Under the pieces are notes generated by a model. The model saw only the letters and a list, made by a program, of their open reading frames with translations. It was not told the origin of the DNA and ran no database searches. From Arthrobacter sp. Leaf69 (GTDB lineage Bacteria > Actinomycetota > Actinomycetes > Actinomycetales > Micrococcaceae), in NCBI RefSeq assembly GCF_001422645.1, contig NZ_LMLR01000001.1, forward strand, positions 312,325 through 376,324: DNA of 64,000 bases. Reading direction: 5' to 3'. A program made the position numbers and the translations under genes. Shown here piece after piece: positions 42,883-51,998 of the stretch (position 1 is its first letter; the number at the start of each line of letters is the position of its first letter).

Positions 42883-43952
42883 ATCAGAGAGCCTTAGAGG
42901 AACAGGTAAGGCGCCACCTAGCGACTGTAGATCCAGCAGCAAGTATCGCGGAGCAGGAATTGGCCACAAGTAGGGAGCGTTCCCTCAGAGCCTTCCAGAC
43001 GGCGGAGACGAATCTCTTGGACCAAATGTCCAAGACGGGCAGCCCGCAGCACGCACCGACCGTCGTTTCGCTGTCCGTTGAGCGGCAACGGCGGAGGCGG
43101 AAGTGGGTTACTTCGGTAGCTGCAGCAGCCGTTCTCGCTGGGATTGTTGCCGGGGACCTCGTAGGGCTTGCCGGCTGGCGAGGAAGCGCCACCGCTGAAG
43201 CCGCTGAAGTTCTCAATACGGCGGCGGAAACGGCAATTACCAGCACCGATCCCGTCGTGAATCCAGGCCAGTATCTGAGGATCAGAAGCACCAACGTTTG
43301 GTCGACGGAAGACTGGCCCGAGGACGGTTCCAAATATCAGTGGCTGGATACAGAAAAGATGGATATGTATATCCCGGCTGACCGGACTTCGGAGTGGGTG
43401 TGGCTGCGTTCGGGGCGTGTGCCTACAACGTTCTTCGACGACAAGGCACGAAATTACGTCCAGGAGCAGGGCATCCAAGCCCATCCCGAGACGCTGCGGG
43501 CGCCAAAGGGAGAGTTCTATGGCCAGCCAGGCGGCACGCTCACCACGGATATGTCGACCTTTCCCCGAGACCCTTATCGACTCCTGAACCACATCTACAT
43601 ACGAACCCTGGGCGCAGGGCAATCAGTGGACGGTGAAGCGTTGGTCTTCATCGCTGATCTCCTTCGAACGGGACTCGTCCCTGCGGATCTGCGGGCCGCA
43701 CTGTACAAAGCCGCGGCCATGATTCCCGGGGTGACGATTATGGAAGGGCAGGCGAACCTCGACGGGCGAACAGGCGTGGCAATCGGTCGGACAGAAGGCA
43801 CTCTTACCCGCCAAGAGATCATCATCGATCCCAAGACGGGCCAGCTGATCGGGGAACGCGAAGTCCTCACGAAGGATTACGGCGTGATGCCAGCGGGCAC
43901 GCCCTTTGCCTGGACTGCTGTGGAAACCTCAGTGTCCGATACGGCTCCCTGA
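42879..43952 (+). CDS. CU044_5270-like membrane protein, probable sigma partner
   Basis: The 357-residue protein has a cytoplasmic N-terminus of about 70 residues, a basic RQRRRRKW stretch, one membrane helix at about 75-95, and an extracytoplasmic domain with GQYLRIRSTNVWSTEDWP and GVTIMEGQANLDGRTGVAIG. This is the pattern of CU044_5270 proteins that accompany ECF sigma factors. It lacks a recognisable zinc anti-sigma motif, so how it controls sigma is unclear. It is translationally coupled to the sigma gene. Confidence 0.82.
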   Translation: MNQRALEEQVRRHLATVDPAASIAEQELATSRERSLRAFQTAETNLLDQMSKTGSPQHAPTVVSLSVERQRRRRKWVTSVAAAAVLAGIVAGDLVGLAGWRGSATAEAAEVLNTAAETAITSTDPVVNPGQYLRIRSTNVWSTEDWPEDGSKYQWLDTEKMDMYIPADRTSEWVWLRSGRVPTTFFDDKARNYVQEQGIQAHPETLRAPKGEFYGQPGGTLTTDMSTFPRDPYRLLNHIYIRTLGAGQSVDGEALVFIADLLRTGLVPADLRAALYKAAAMIPGVTIMEGQANLDGRTGVAIGRTEGTLTRQEIIIDPKTGQLIGEREVLTKDYGVMPAGTPFAWTAVETSVSDTAP

Positions 43953-43986
43953 CGCTCCATACGGTCCTGGCTCCGTCCGCGCCAGC

Positions 43987-44014
43987 GGCAGGGAAGCAAC
44001 CGGGCAGGAGCTCT
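43987..44014 (+). repeat. Direct repeat flanking the sigma-factor module (right)
   Basis: This is a near copy of 42183-42210, beginning 35 bases after the stop of the membrane partner gene and 40 bases before the MOSC gene. Confidence 0.75.
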
Positions 44015-44053
44015 GCGGGGGAGTCCGGGCGGCCCCAGGCCTACACTGGTGCC

Positions 44054-44707
44054 ATGGACACCGCATCCGTTCTCGCCGTCTGCCGCGTACACCAGTTGCT
44101 GGACGATCCAGGCAGTGTGGGCGTGACCGCGATCGACAAACGCCCCGCGGATGGGCCGGTCAAGGTCCACAGGCTCGGACTGCATGGCGACATCCAGGCC
44201 AGCCGCGTGCACCACGGCGGCGAGGACCAGGCGCTGTATGCCTACTCCCAGGACGACGCCGACTACTGGGCAGCGGAACTCGGCCGCGAACTCCCGCCAG
44301 GGATTTTCGGTGAGAACCTGCGCGTTGCCGGGATCAGCGCCACGGACGCCATCATTGGCGAACGCTGGAAGATCGGGCTGGACGTTGAAGTCGAAGTGAC
44401 CTCGCCCCGCACCCCGTGCGCCACCTTCCAGCGCCGGATGCACGAGCCGCACTGGGTCAAGCGGTTCGGGGAGGCAGGCCGCGTGGGAACGTATCTGCGC
44501 GTCGTGCGGGTCGGCAGCATCCAGGCAGGAGACCACATCCACCGGATATTCGTCCCCACCCACGGGGTAACCATCAGCAAATGGTTCAGCGCGCCCACGG
44601 TTGAGGACATGGAAGCCCTGCGGGACGCCGACGCCGACGGCGAGATCCGCCTCCAGCCCGAGTACCTCGCGGAGTTTGAGAAGCTCCAGCGCCGCCTCGG
44701 CGTGTAG
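44054..44707 (+). CDS. MOSC domain-containing protein (YiiM-like)
   Basis: The 217-residue protein has VHRLGLHGDIQASRVHHGGE followed by DQALYAYSQDDADYW, GENLRVAGI, and the Cys-containing SPRTPCATFQRRM. The Cys at about residue 122 is the proposed sulfur or metal-binding residue of MOSC domains. YiiM-type members reduce N-hydroxylated bases with molybdenum cofactor. The C-terminal segment has the expected helical tail. Confidence 0.92.
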   Translation: MDTASVLAVCRVHQLLDDPGSVGVTAIDKRPADGPVKVHRLGLHGDIQASRVHHGGEDQALYAYSQDDADYWAAELGRELPPGIFGENLRVAGISATDAIIGERWKIGLDVEVEVTSPRTPCATFQRRMHEPHWVKRFGEAGRVGTYLRVVRVGSIQAGDHIHRIFVPTHGVTISKWFSAPTVEDMEALRDADADGEIRLQPEYLAEFEKLQRRLGV

Positions 44708-45117
44708 CAGCGCCGCCCCGGGCGTCTCCGGGCGGGCGGCGTGTGCGCAAGCTCACCGCCGTCGTCGGCCCCTGAGTTACCCATGCGCGGATCGATGCCC
44801 TACAATTGAAATATCCCCCACTCCGGAAATCCCTTATTTCCTGCCCAATTCTTGAGGCAAGACTGGTAAGTGTTGGGGCCCGCGCGAATGAGATGCGGGC
44901 ATTTTCATAGGGAGAGCCGGCTAAAGAAAACGCTGTACAGACTGCTGGGATAGCAGCCAAGAGATGCAGCGGGAAGTCCTGCCACGGGATTGCGAAAGCG
45001 CCGGGCTTCTATGTGACCGGCCGGTCAAAGTACGTCCGGCGATTCCGGTCACGCGTACTGCGGCTCCGCTCACCTCGGGTTGTGCCGCTTGGCCCCTATG
45101 AATGAGGATATTCACCT
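44708..45117 (+). promoter_or_regulatory. Long intergenic leader of the RNA helicase gene
   Basis: No convincing gene lies in these 410 bases. A terminator-like stem CCCGC/GCGGG followed by ATTTTCAT occurs near 44880-44905, and A+T-rich stretches near 44805-44850 could be promoters. The start codon at 45118 is preceded by GAGGA. DEAD-box helicases of this type are often cold-induced through structured leaders. Confidence 0.5.
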
Positions 45118-47259
45118 ATGCCCGAAAATCAGAACAACTCCGTCGACACCGAACTCGCCACCGAGAACAGCCAGGTCGACGTCGAGACTTCTGAAACGGC
45201 TGCCCCCGCAGCCGGCTCCGCCCCGGTCTTCACCGAGGCCCCTGCGAACACCGACGCTCCGGCCGCTGCCGTAGCCGAACCGCAGGCTGACACCCAGGCC
45301 GAGGCCTCTGCGAACACCGCCGCCCCGGCCAAGGCTGAAGACGCCGAAGAAGAAGGCGTCAAGTTCGTTGACCTCGGCATCGATGGCCGCGTCCTGGCTG
45401 CCCTGCAGGACGTCGGCTACGAGAAGCCCTCCCCCATCCAGGCAGCAACCATCCCGCTGCTGCTCGAAGGCCGCGACGTCGTGGGCCTGGCCCAGACCGG
45501 CACCGGTAAGACTGCAGCATTCGCAGTACCGGCGCTGTCCCGCCTGGCCGAGCTCCACGACCTCAACGGCCCGTCCCGCAAGACCCAGGCCCTGGTGCTC
45601 GCTCCGACCCGTGAGCTCGCCCTCCAGGTCGCCGAGGCCTTCACCTCCTACGCCAAGCACATCGACGACTTCACCGTCCTCCCCGTGTACGGCGGCTCCG
45701 CCTACGGTCCCCAGCTCGCTGGCCTGCGCCGCGGTGCCCAGGTTGTTGTCGGTACCCCCGGCCGCGTGATCGACCACATCGCCAAGGGTTCCCTGGACCT
45801 GTCCGAACTCCAGTACCTGGTGCTGGACGAGGCTGACGAGATGCTCCGCATGGGCTTCGCCGAAGACGTGGAGCAGATCTTCCAGCAGACCCCCGCGGGC
45901 CGCCAGGTCGCCCTGTTCTCCGCCACCATGCCGAGCCAGATCCGCCGGCTCTCCAAGCAGTACCTGAACAACCCGGCCGAGGTGCAGGTCAAGTCCAAGA
46001 CCACCACGGGCGCCAACACCCGCCAGCGTTACCTGCAGGTCATGGGCCCGCACAAGCTCGACGCGCTGACCCGCATCCTCGAGGTTGAAGAGTTCGAGGG
46101 CGTCATCGCCTTCGTGCGGACCAAAATGGCCACCGAGGACCTCGCCGACAAGCTGCGTTCACGCGGTTTCCAGGCTGCCGCCATCAACGGTGACATCCCG
46201 CAGCAGCAGCGCGAGCGTACCGTCGAGGCCCTGCGCGACGGCAAGATCGACATCCTGGTCGCCACCGACGTCGCGGCCCGCGGCCTCGACGTCGAGCGCG
46301 TCAGCCACGTGGTCAACTACGACATCCCGCACGACACCGAGTCCTACGTTCACCGCATCGGCCGCACGGGCCGCGCCGGCCGTTCCGGCGACGCGATCCT
46401 CTTCATGACGCCGCGCGAGAAGTACCTGCTGCGTTCCATCGAGAAGGCGACACGCCAGCCGGTGGAGCAGATGCACCTGCCGACCGCGGAGACGGTCAAC
46501 ACCCTGCGCCTGGGCAAGTTCGCTGAGAAGATCACCGAGACCCTCGCCTCCGAGGATGTTGCGTCGTTCCGCGACCTCATCTCCTCCTACGAGGAAGAGC
46601 ACAACGTTCCGGCTTCGGAAATCGCCGCAGCACTCGCAGTGATGGCCCAGGGCGGCCAGCCGCTCCTGGTCAAGGAACTGCCGGCCGCTCCTGAATTCCA
46701 GAAGCGCGAGCGCTCCAAGGACGGCTTCGGTTCACGCGGCCCGACCCGCACCCTGACCGAGGGCAACGCCACCTACCGGATCGCCGTCGGACGCCGTCAG
46801 CGCGTGATGCCGGGTTCCATCGTTGGCGCCATTGCCAACGAAGGCGGCATCTCCTCGGCCCAGATCGGCGGCATTGACATCCGTGCGGACCACTCCCTCG
46901 TGGAGCTCCCGGCGGACCTCAGCTCCGACCAGCTGAAGGCCCTGTCCCGGACCCGGATCGGCGGCGAGCTGATCCACCTCGAACTGGACAACGGCCGTAA
47001 GCCTTCCGGTGACCGGGGCAGCTACCAGGGCGGCAGCCGCGGCGGCGACCGTGGCGGGTACTCCGGCGGCGGCGACCGTGGCGGCAACTTCAAGGGCAAC
47101 GGCGGCTTCAAGCGCGAATTCCGCAAGAACGACGGCGAGCGGTCCTCCGCTGACCGCGGCGGACGCTCCTTCAGTGACCGCAACGAGCGCGGCGTCGGCT
47201 CCGACGCGGCCCGCAAGCCGCGCACCGAAGGCGGCTTCAAGCCCCGCAACAAGTGGTAA
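45118..47259 (+). CDS. DEAD-box RNA helicase (DeaD/CsdA-like)
   Basis: The 713-residue ATP-dependent RNA unwinding enzyme has an acidic N-terminal extension of about 78 residues. It is followed by the Q motif, motif I AQTGTGKT at 125-132, PTRELA, TPGR, DEAD in LVLDEADEML, SAT, and HRIGRTGRAGR. A DbpA-like RNA-binding domain follows at about 545-630 (YRIAVGRRQRVMPGSIVGA), then a Gly/Arg-rich tail. It should act in ribosome assembly or mRNA decay, notably in the cold. Confidence 0.95.
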   Translation: MPENQNNSVDTELATENSQVDVETSETAAPAAGSAPVFTEAPANTDAPAAAVAEPQADTQAEASANTAAPAKAEDAEEEGVKFVDLGIDGRVLAALQDVGYEKPSPIQAATIPLLLEGRDVVGLAQTGTGKTAAFAVPALSRLAELHDLNGPSRKTQALVLAPTRELALQVAEAFTSYAKHIDDFTVLPVYGGSAYGPQLAGLRRGAQVVVGTPGRVIDHIAKGSLDLSELQYLVLDEADEMLRMGFAEDVEQIFQQTPAGRQVALFSATMPSQIRRLSKQYLNNPAEVQVKSKTTTGANTRQRYLQVMGPHKLDALTRILEVEEFEGVIAFVRTKMATEDLADKLRSRGFQAAAINGDIPQQQRERTVEALRDGKIDILVATDVAARGLDVERVSHVVNYDIPHDTESYVHRIGRTGRAGRSGDAILFMTPREKYLLRSIEKATRQPVEQMHLPTAETVNTLRLGKFAEKITETLASEDVASFRDLISSYEEEHNVPASEIAAALAVMAQGGQPLLVKELPAAPEFQKRERSKDGFGSRGPTRTLTEGNATYRIAVGRRQRVMPGSIVGAIANEGGISSAQIGGIDIRADHSLVELPADLSSDQLKALSRTRIGGELIHLELDNGRKPSGDRGSYQGGSRGGDRGGYSGGGDRGGNFKGNGGFKREFRKNDGERSSADRGGRSFSDRNERGVGSDAARKPRTEGGFKPRNKW

Positions 47260-47290
47260 CTGTCAGCTGCTAAGCACTGATTCACCGTGA

Positions 47291-47325
47291 GAACGGGCCG
47301 GCTCAACAGCCGGCCCGTTCTTGTT
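47291..47325 (+). terminator. Terminator of the helicase gene
   Basis: GAACGGGCCGGCT (47291-47303) pairs perfectly with 47308-47320 around CAAC, followed by TTGTTT. Confidence 0.9.
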
Positions 47326-47490
47326 TAAGTTCCCTTGGTCACATCGGGGAGTCCCGCGGTGCCGAAGGCCCGTTCCCGGACGCCATCCAGGCCTTCTGCA
47401 CCCCGGATTTCCGCTGTTTTTGGCGCATTCCCGGCCTCCCCGGCACCGATTTGTTGGGAGGGGAATCTTCCGGTAGAGTATTTACTCGTT

Positions 47491-47562
47491 GCCCCCCTAG
47501 CTCAGTGGTAGAGCGCGTTCTTGGTAAGAACGAGGTCACCGGATCGATTCCGGTGGGGGGCT
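47491..47562 (+). tRNA. tRNA-Thr (GGT)
   Basis: The 72-base gene folds with acceptor GCCCCCC/GGGGGGC, D arm AGCTCAGTGGTAGAGC, anticodon GGT in TTGGTAA, and T arm with GATTC. CCA is not encoded. Confidence 0.95.
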
Positions 47563-47624
47563 CTGAATGAGGGCCTGTGTCAAGGCGGTTTTTGACCGGC
47601 TTAGCGCAGGTTTTCCTCATTTAT

Positions 47625-47698
47625 GGCGGCGTAGCTCAGTTGGTTAGAGCGCACGACTCATAATCGTGAGGTCGGGAGATCGAGCCTCCCCGCCGCTA
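47625..47698 (+). tRNA. tRNA-Met (CAT), elongator type
   Basis: The 74-base gene has anticodon CAT in CTCATAA, D arm AGCTCAGTTGGTTAGAGC, and an acceptor stem with a terminal G-T pair as in actinobacterial elongator tRNA-Met. The anticodon alone could also fit a lysidine-modified tRNA-Ile; the body favours Met. Confidence 0.93.
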
Positions 47699-47704
47699 CA
47701 GAAA

Positions 47705-47740
47705 GACCCTGCAGGCATCGCCGGCAGGGTCCTTTTGTTT
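47705..47740 (+). terminator. Terminator of the tRNA pair
   Basis: GACCCTGC (47705-47712) pairs with GCAGGGTC (47724-47731) and is followed by CTTTTGTTT. Confidence 0.85.
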
Positions 47741-47745
47741 AACCC

Positions 47746-47812
47746 CCCGTTGCGCTATCACTTTGGGTGCCTCAAAGGCCCTCTGAGCCGCGCTAAGTGA
47801 TAGCGCAACGGG
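47746..47812. repeat. Perfect 18-base inverted repeat with 31-base loop
   Basis: CCCGTTGCGCTATCACTT (47746-47763) is exactly complementary to 47795-47812. It lies between the tRNA terminator and the next gene, and lacks a T tail. Confidence 0.85.
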
Positions 47813-47846
47813 TGCGGCTCGTGGCGCCGTGGGACAGAATGGGTCC

Positions 47847-48506
47847 ATGACTCGAATCGCAATCATCGGCGGCCACGGCAAAGTGGCTTTGGAACTGTCC
47901 AGGATCCTCTCCGCGGAGGGGTTCGACGTTACGTCGATAATCCGCAACCCTGACCACCGGGAGGACGTCGCCGCAGCCGGGGCCACCCCGGCTGTCCTGG
48001 ACGTTGAAAATTCGACGACGGCGGAGATCGCCGAGGCGCTCCGGAACCACGACGCCGTGGTCTGGTCCGCCGGTGCCGGGGGAGGGAGCCCGGACCGCAC
48101 CTACGCCGTGGACCGGGACGCGGCGATCCGGTCGATGGATGCGGCAGCCCTGGCCGACGTCGGGCGCTACATCATGGTGTCCTACTTCGGAGCCGGGCCT
48201 GATCACGGCGTTCCCGCGGACAACGGCTTCTTCGCCTACGCCGAAGCCAAGGCGGCTGCTGACGCCTACCTGCGCGGAACGCAGCTGGACTGGACCATCC
48301 TGGGGCCTGGAGCGCTCACTGACGGCCCCGGCAACGGCCTGATCGATGTCAACCCGGCGGATGCCTCCGGCGGTCAAGAGACGGCACGTGCCAACGTTGC
48401 CCTCGTCGCGGCCGCGGTTCTGGGGCTGCCCTCAACCGCGGGGCGCACCATCGAGTTCCGCGACGGCACGCTGCCCGTGGCGGCTGCCCTGGAGCACCTG
48501 AGCTAA
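47847..48506 (+). CDS. NAD(P)-binding (atypical SDR) protein
   Basis: The 219-residue protein starts MTRIAIIGGHGKVALELSRI, a Rossmann GGHGxVAL motif, and has YIMVSYFGAGPD and YAEAKAAADAYLRGTQLDWT. It resembles the NAD(P)H-binding atypical SDRs (YwnB/BVR-B-like) that lack or alter the classic Tyr-x3-Lys; YAEAK is at the expected position. The substrate is unknown. Start ATG 47847. Confidence 0.88.
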   Translation: MTRIAIIGGHGKVALELSRILSAEGFDVTSIIRNPDHREDVAAAGATPAVLDVENSTTAEIAEALRNHDAVVWSAGAGGGSPDRTYAVDRDAAIRSMDAAALADVGRYIMVSYFGAGPDHGVPADNGFFAYAEAKAAADAYLRGTQLDWTILGPGALTDGPGNGLIDVNPADASGGQETARANVALVAAAVLGLPSTAGRTIEFRDGTLPVAAALEHLS

Positions 48507-48565
48507 CCGCAGCGTCCGGCTGCCGACACGCACGGGCCTCCACAACGCACAGAGCCGCCAAAACC

Positions 48566-48609
48566 CACAGAGCCGCCGGCAGCGTCACTTCGCTGCCGGC
48601 GGCTCTGTG
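48566..48609. terminator. Bidirectional terminator between convergent genes
   Basis: Nineteen bases (48566-48584, starting CACAGAGCCGCC) pair perfectly with 48591-48609 around a 6-base loop. It stands between the two convergent genes. A partial copy of the left arm (CACAGAGCCGCC) occurs just upstream near 48548. Confidence 0.85.
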
Positions 48610-48634
48610 CGGACTCAGACCTTCGGAGACAGTC

Positions 48635-51600
48635 CTAGGGAAGGACTTCAGTTCCCCGGGCTGCCGTCCAGGTGATGGTGCCGCGCTGGAAGCGCTGGCT
48701 GCACGGTCCGGTGGCGGAGCTGCAGCTCTCGTTCGACGTCGGGTAGCCGAGTTTGCCTCGTTCGTAGCCCAGGCTGGCCCAGGTCGAGCGGATGGCACCG
48801 GTCGTGGCGACAGCGCCGGTGGTGGGCGACCAGTGGATGCTGCCGCCCGTGAAGGACTGGTAGCAGCCGCCGCCAACCAGGCCGCAGGTTTCCTTGCCTG
48901 TCGGGTAGCCGAGTTTGCCTCGTTCGTAGCCCAGGCCGGCCCACGTCGAGCGGATGCCGCCCCACGTCGGGAAGGCGCCGGTGCCGGGGGACCAGTGGAT
49001 GCTGCCGCCCGTGAAGGACTGGTAGCAGCCGCCGCCAACCAGGCCGCAGGTTTCCTTGCCTGTCGGGTAGCCGAGTTTGCCCTTTTCATAGCCCGTGCTG
49101 GCCCAGGCTGTGCGCATGCCGCCCCACGTGGCGAAGGCGCCGGTGCCGGGGGACCAGTGGATGCTGCCGCCCGTGAAGGTCTGGTAGCAGCCGCCGCCAA
49201 CCAGGCCGCAGGTTTCCTTGCCTGTCGGGTAGCCGAGTTTGCCCTTCTCGTAGCCCGTGCTGGCCCAGGCTGTGCGCATGCCGCCCCACGTGGCGAAGGC
49301 GCCGGTGGTGGGGGACCAGTGGATGCTGCCGCCCTGGAAGGCCTGGGAGCAGCCGCCGTTGGTCAGACCGCAGATTTCCTTACCGGCCGGGTAGCCGAGC
49401 TTGCCCTTTTCGGATCCCAGTGACGCCCAGGTTGCACTGATCGGTCCCGCAGTGGCGAATACTCCGGTGGCGGGGGCGTTGAGGATGGCGCCGCCCACAA
49501 AGTTCTGCGCGCAGCCGCCGTTGACCAGGCCGCAGGTTTCCTTGCTTGCCGGGTAGCCGAGCTTGCCCTTTTCGTACCCCAGTGTTCCCCAGACGGACCG
49601 GATCGGTCCGACCGTGGCGTAGGCGCCCGTGCCGGGGGACCAGTGAATGCTGCCGCCCTGGAAGGCCTGGGAGCAGCCGCCGTTGACCAGGCCACAGGTT
49701 TCCTTGCCGGCGGGATAGCCGAGCTTGCCCTTTTCGTAGTCCATGGCGGCCCAGGCGGACCGCATGCCGCCCCAAGTCGCGACAGCGCCGGTGGCCGGGG
49801 ACCAGTGGATGCTGCCGCCCTTGAAGGACTGGTAGCAGCCGCCGTTGACCAGACCGCAGGTTTCTTTGCCTGTCGGGTAGCCGAGCTTGCCCTTTTCGTA
49901 GCCCGTGCTGGCCCAGGTGGCGCGCATACTGCCCCAGGTGGGGAAGGCGCCGGTGCCGGGGGACCAGTGGATGCTGCCGCCCTTGAAGGACTGGTAGCAG
50001 CCGCCGCCAACCAGGCCGCAAACTTCGTTCCCCGTCGGGTAGCCGAGTTTGCCCTTTTCGTAACCCGTGCTGGCCCAGGCGGTGCTCATGCCGCCCCACG
50101 TGGCGAAGGCGCCGGAGGCGGAGGACCAGTGGATGCTGCCGCCCTGGAATTTCTGGTAGCAGCCGCCGCCAACCAGGCCGCACGTCTGGGGGCCGGCGGG
50201 GTAGCCGAGTTTGCCCTTTTCGTAGCCCAGGCTGGCCCAGGAGGCCCGGATCGGCCCCGTGGTGGCGACGGCGCCCGTGCTGGGGCTCCAGTGTACGGAT
50301 CCACCCTGGAAGTTCCTGTAGCAGCCGCCGTTGCGCAGCCCGCAGACGACAGCCGACGTCGCGGTCCCCAGGGCCGGCGTCTTGGCCGCGACGGCGTCGA
50401 TCGCCTTGCCGGCGAGGGAATCCAACGTTTCGATGGTGATGCCGGCCGCCGCGGAGGAAATCCAGTCCACGCTCACCCGCGTTCCTGCATGGGTCTTGAA
50501 GACCTGGCCGGCCTGCCAGGTCTGGTTGTAGCTGTAGAAGCCGTTGAATGTTGTGGTGCTCGGCTGCAGCGCGATGGATCCAGCTCCGAAGCCCTGAACA
50601 ACCTTGACTCCGCGGTTGCCGCCGAGGGCCGTTGCCGCGTCGTTGCCCACCGGGAGGCGGAGCTCAACGTAGTAGACCTCGCCGCTCACGGGATCCGTGA
50701 ATTTGACGGCACGGTTGGCGTCCGCGCTTCCCCAGGCCCGGAGCTCGTAGGACTTTTTGCCCGTTGCAGTCCCCAGGTTTCTGACCTCGGTGCCGGCTCC
50801 GAATCCGCCAAATTCATAGATCGGGGAGCTGACCACCGGCTGGCTGACCTGGGAAACACCCATCAGATCGAGATTGTCCTTGTATTCCTGGACGCTGCAC
50901 GAACTGTTGGCGAAGGTGCCGTCGGCGTTGCTGGCTGTGTCCACGGCACCGTTGGCGCACGTGAGCCTGTTGGCGTGCATGAGCCCCAGGACGTGCCCGA
51001 ATTCGTGGGTCAGCACGCTCTTGGTCAGGGTGGCCGGGAGCGGCATCAGCACGCGCCCGCTGGTTCCGTTGTAACTCCAGCCCGCGCCGTACGCCCCGTC
51101 GGAGAGGGTGGGCGTGGAAACGAACACCACGAGGGCCGTGTACGAACTGGGGGTCCACCCAATTTCGTTGGAGATCGTGTTCATCATGGATGAATAGCTC
51201 TGGGTCGTGGTCGCCTTGCTGGACCGCTTTTCGACCGTGGCCACGCTCATGGACAGCCTGCCGTTCGACATGGCCTGCCAGTACTGGCTGCTGGTACTAA
51301 TTGCGGCCCGGGCGTCCGCCTCCGGGATGGTCGCTTTCCGGTCGGCCAGCTGGACCAGGACCAGCTTCACCTTGATATTGCCGCTCCTGGCCAGGGAGTA
51401 GGCCTCCGTGGCCGCCTTGTGCTGTTCAGCACCCTTGCTCCCGTGCCCTGCGGTCCCGTCGCCGTGCGTGGACGTGGGGTTGTTGCCGCCAATGACCTCC
51501 GTGAACAACGGCTCCGGGGCTGTCAACGCCTGCGACTCGACGGTTGCCGGGGATACCGCTGCCGGCGTCGGCTCGGCCGTGGGCGCCGGCGCGGCAGTAG

Positions 51601-51826
51601 TCTCCGCGGATCCAGTGGCCGTCGGGCCAACCGTCAGGCCGGGCGTCGGTGTGGACTTCGCCGACGCCGTCGCCGTCGCCGACGCCGTCGGTGCCGGTGC
51701 CGGATCGGCGAGGGCAGGCGTGAGCGTCACAGCGGTGAGCGAGGCAAGTGTGACGACCAACGCCGTCATCAGCGCTGTCGTCTTCCGTATTGAAATCAAT
51801 TTTTGTCTTTCATGAGACCGCCGCAT
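48635..51826 (-). CDS. Secreted metzincin-type metalloprotease with LGFP-like repeats
   Basis: This is a protein of about 1063 residues. A long signal peptide (hydrophobic 17-40, ending ALA-DPA) is followed by a Pro/Thr/Ala-rich linker to about 100. The protease domain carries HEFGHVLGLMH near residue 274, the HExxHxxGxxH zinc motif. Ten full repeats of 54 residues and one partial repeat fill the C-terminal half. Each reads roughly CGLVGGGCYQSFxGGSIHWS, then WASTGYEKGKLGYPTGKE, matching LGFP cell-wall-binding repeats. It likely acts outside the cell or on the wall. Substrate and trigger are unknown. ATG 51826 is used; GTG 51829 is adjacent. Confidence 0.9.
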   Translation of the reverse strand: MRRSHERQKLISIRKTTALMTALVVTLASLTAVTLTPALADPAPAPTASATATASAKSTPTPGLTVGPTATGSAETTAAPAPTAEPTPAAVSPATVESQALTAPEPLFTEVIGGNNPTSTHGDGTAGHGSKGAEQHKAATEAYSLARSGNIKVKLVLVQLADRKATIPEADARAAISTSSQYWQAMSNGRLSMSVATVEKRSSKATTTQSYSSMMNTISNEIGWTPSSYTALVVFVSTPTLSDGAYGAGWSYNGTSGRVLMPLPATLTKSVLTHEFGHVLGLMHANRLTCANGAVDTASNADGTFANSSCSVQEYKDNLDLMGVSQVSQPVVSSPIYEFGGFGAGTEVRNLGTATGKKSYELRAWGSADANRAVKFTDPVSGEVYYVELRLPVGNDAATALGGNRGVKVVQGFGAGSIALQPSTTTFNGFYSYNQTWQAGQVFKTHAGTRVSVDWISSAAAGITIETLDSLAGKAIDAVAAKTPALGTATSAVVCGLRNGGCYRNFQGGSVHWSPSTGAVATTGPIRASWASLGYEKGKLGYPAGPQTCGLVGGGCYQKFQGGSIHWSSASGAFATWGGMSTAWASTGYEKGKLGYPTGNEVCGLVGGGCYQSFKGGSIHWSPGTGAFPTWGSMRATWASTGYEKGKLGYPTGKETCGLVNGGCYQSFKGGSIHWSPATGAVATWGGMRSAWAAMDYEKGKLGYPAGKETCGLVNGGCSQAFQGGSIHWSPGTGAYATVGPIRSVWGTLGYEKGKLGYPASKETCGLVNGGCAQNFVGGAILNAPATGVFATAGPISATWASLGSEKGKLGYPAGKEICGLTNGGCSQAFQGGSIHWSPTTGAFATWGGMRTAWASTGYEKGKLGYPTGKETCGLVGGGCYQTFTGGSIHWSPGTGAFATWGGMRTAWASTGYEKGKLGYPTGKETCGLVGGGCYQSFTGGSIHWSPGTGAFPTWGGIRSTWAGLGYERGKLGYPTGKETCGLVGGGCYQSFTGGSIHWSPTTGAVATTGAIRSTWASLGYERGKLGYPTSNESCSSATGPCSQRFQRGTITWTAARGTEVLP
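48645..50350 (-). repeat. Tandem 162-bp repeats encoding LGFP-like units
   Basis: Ten units of 162 bases and a partial eleventh follow one another. Units 2-4 and 7-10 are especially similar, pointing to recent duplication or conversion. Unit 6 (near 49430-49540) has lost the HWSP motif and is the most divergent. Confidence 0.88.
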
Positions 51827-51998
51827 CACTGACTGCTCAGCGGTGCGGCCGGGAGACCGGGAAGTGAGGTCAGTCTACGGATGGCACGCCGCCAGACCCG
51901 GTAACTTGCACGAATCTTTCGTCTTAGGTAGCGAATCGTTGCCGAATCTTGAGCTAAGTCCCTGAGTCCCCATGACGCGGCGGACCTGGTTCCCGGGG

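Noticed and set aside
48645..50350. Plus-strand open frames through the repeat region (e.g. 49643-51193).
   Set aside because: They simply mirror the 162-bp repeats of the minus-strand metalloprotease gene, which has a signal peptide and zinc motif.
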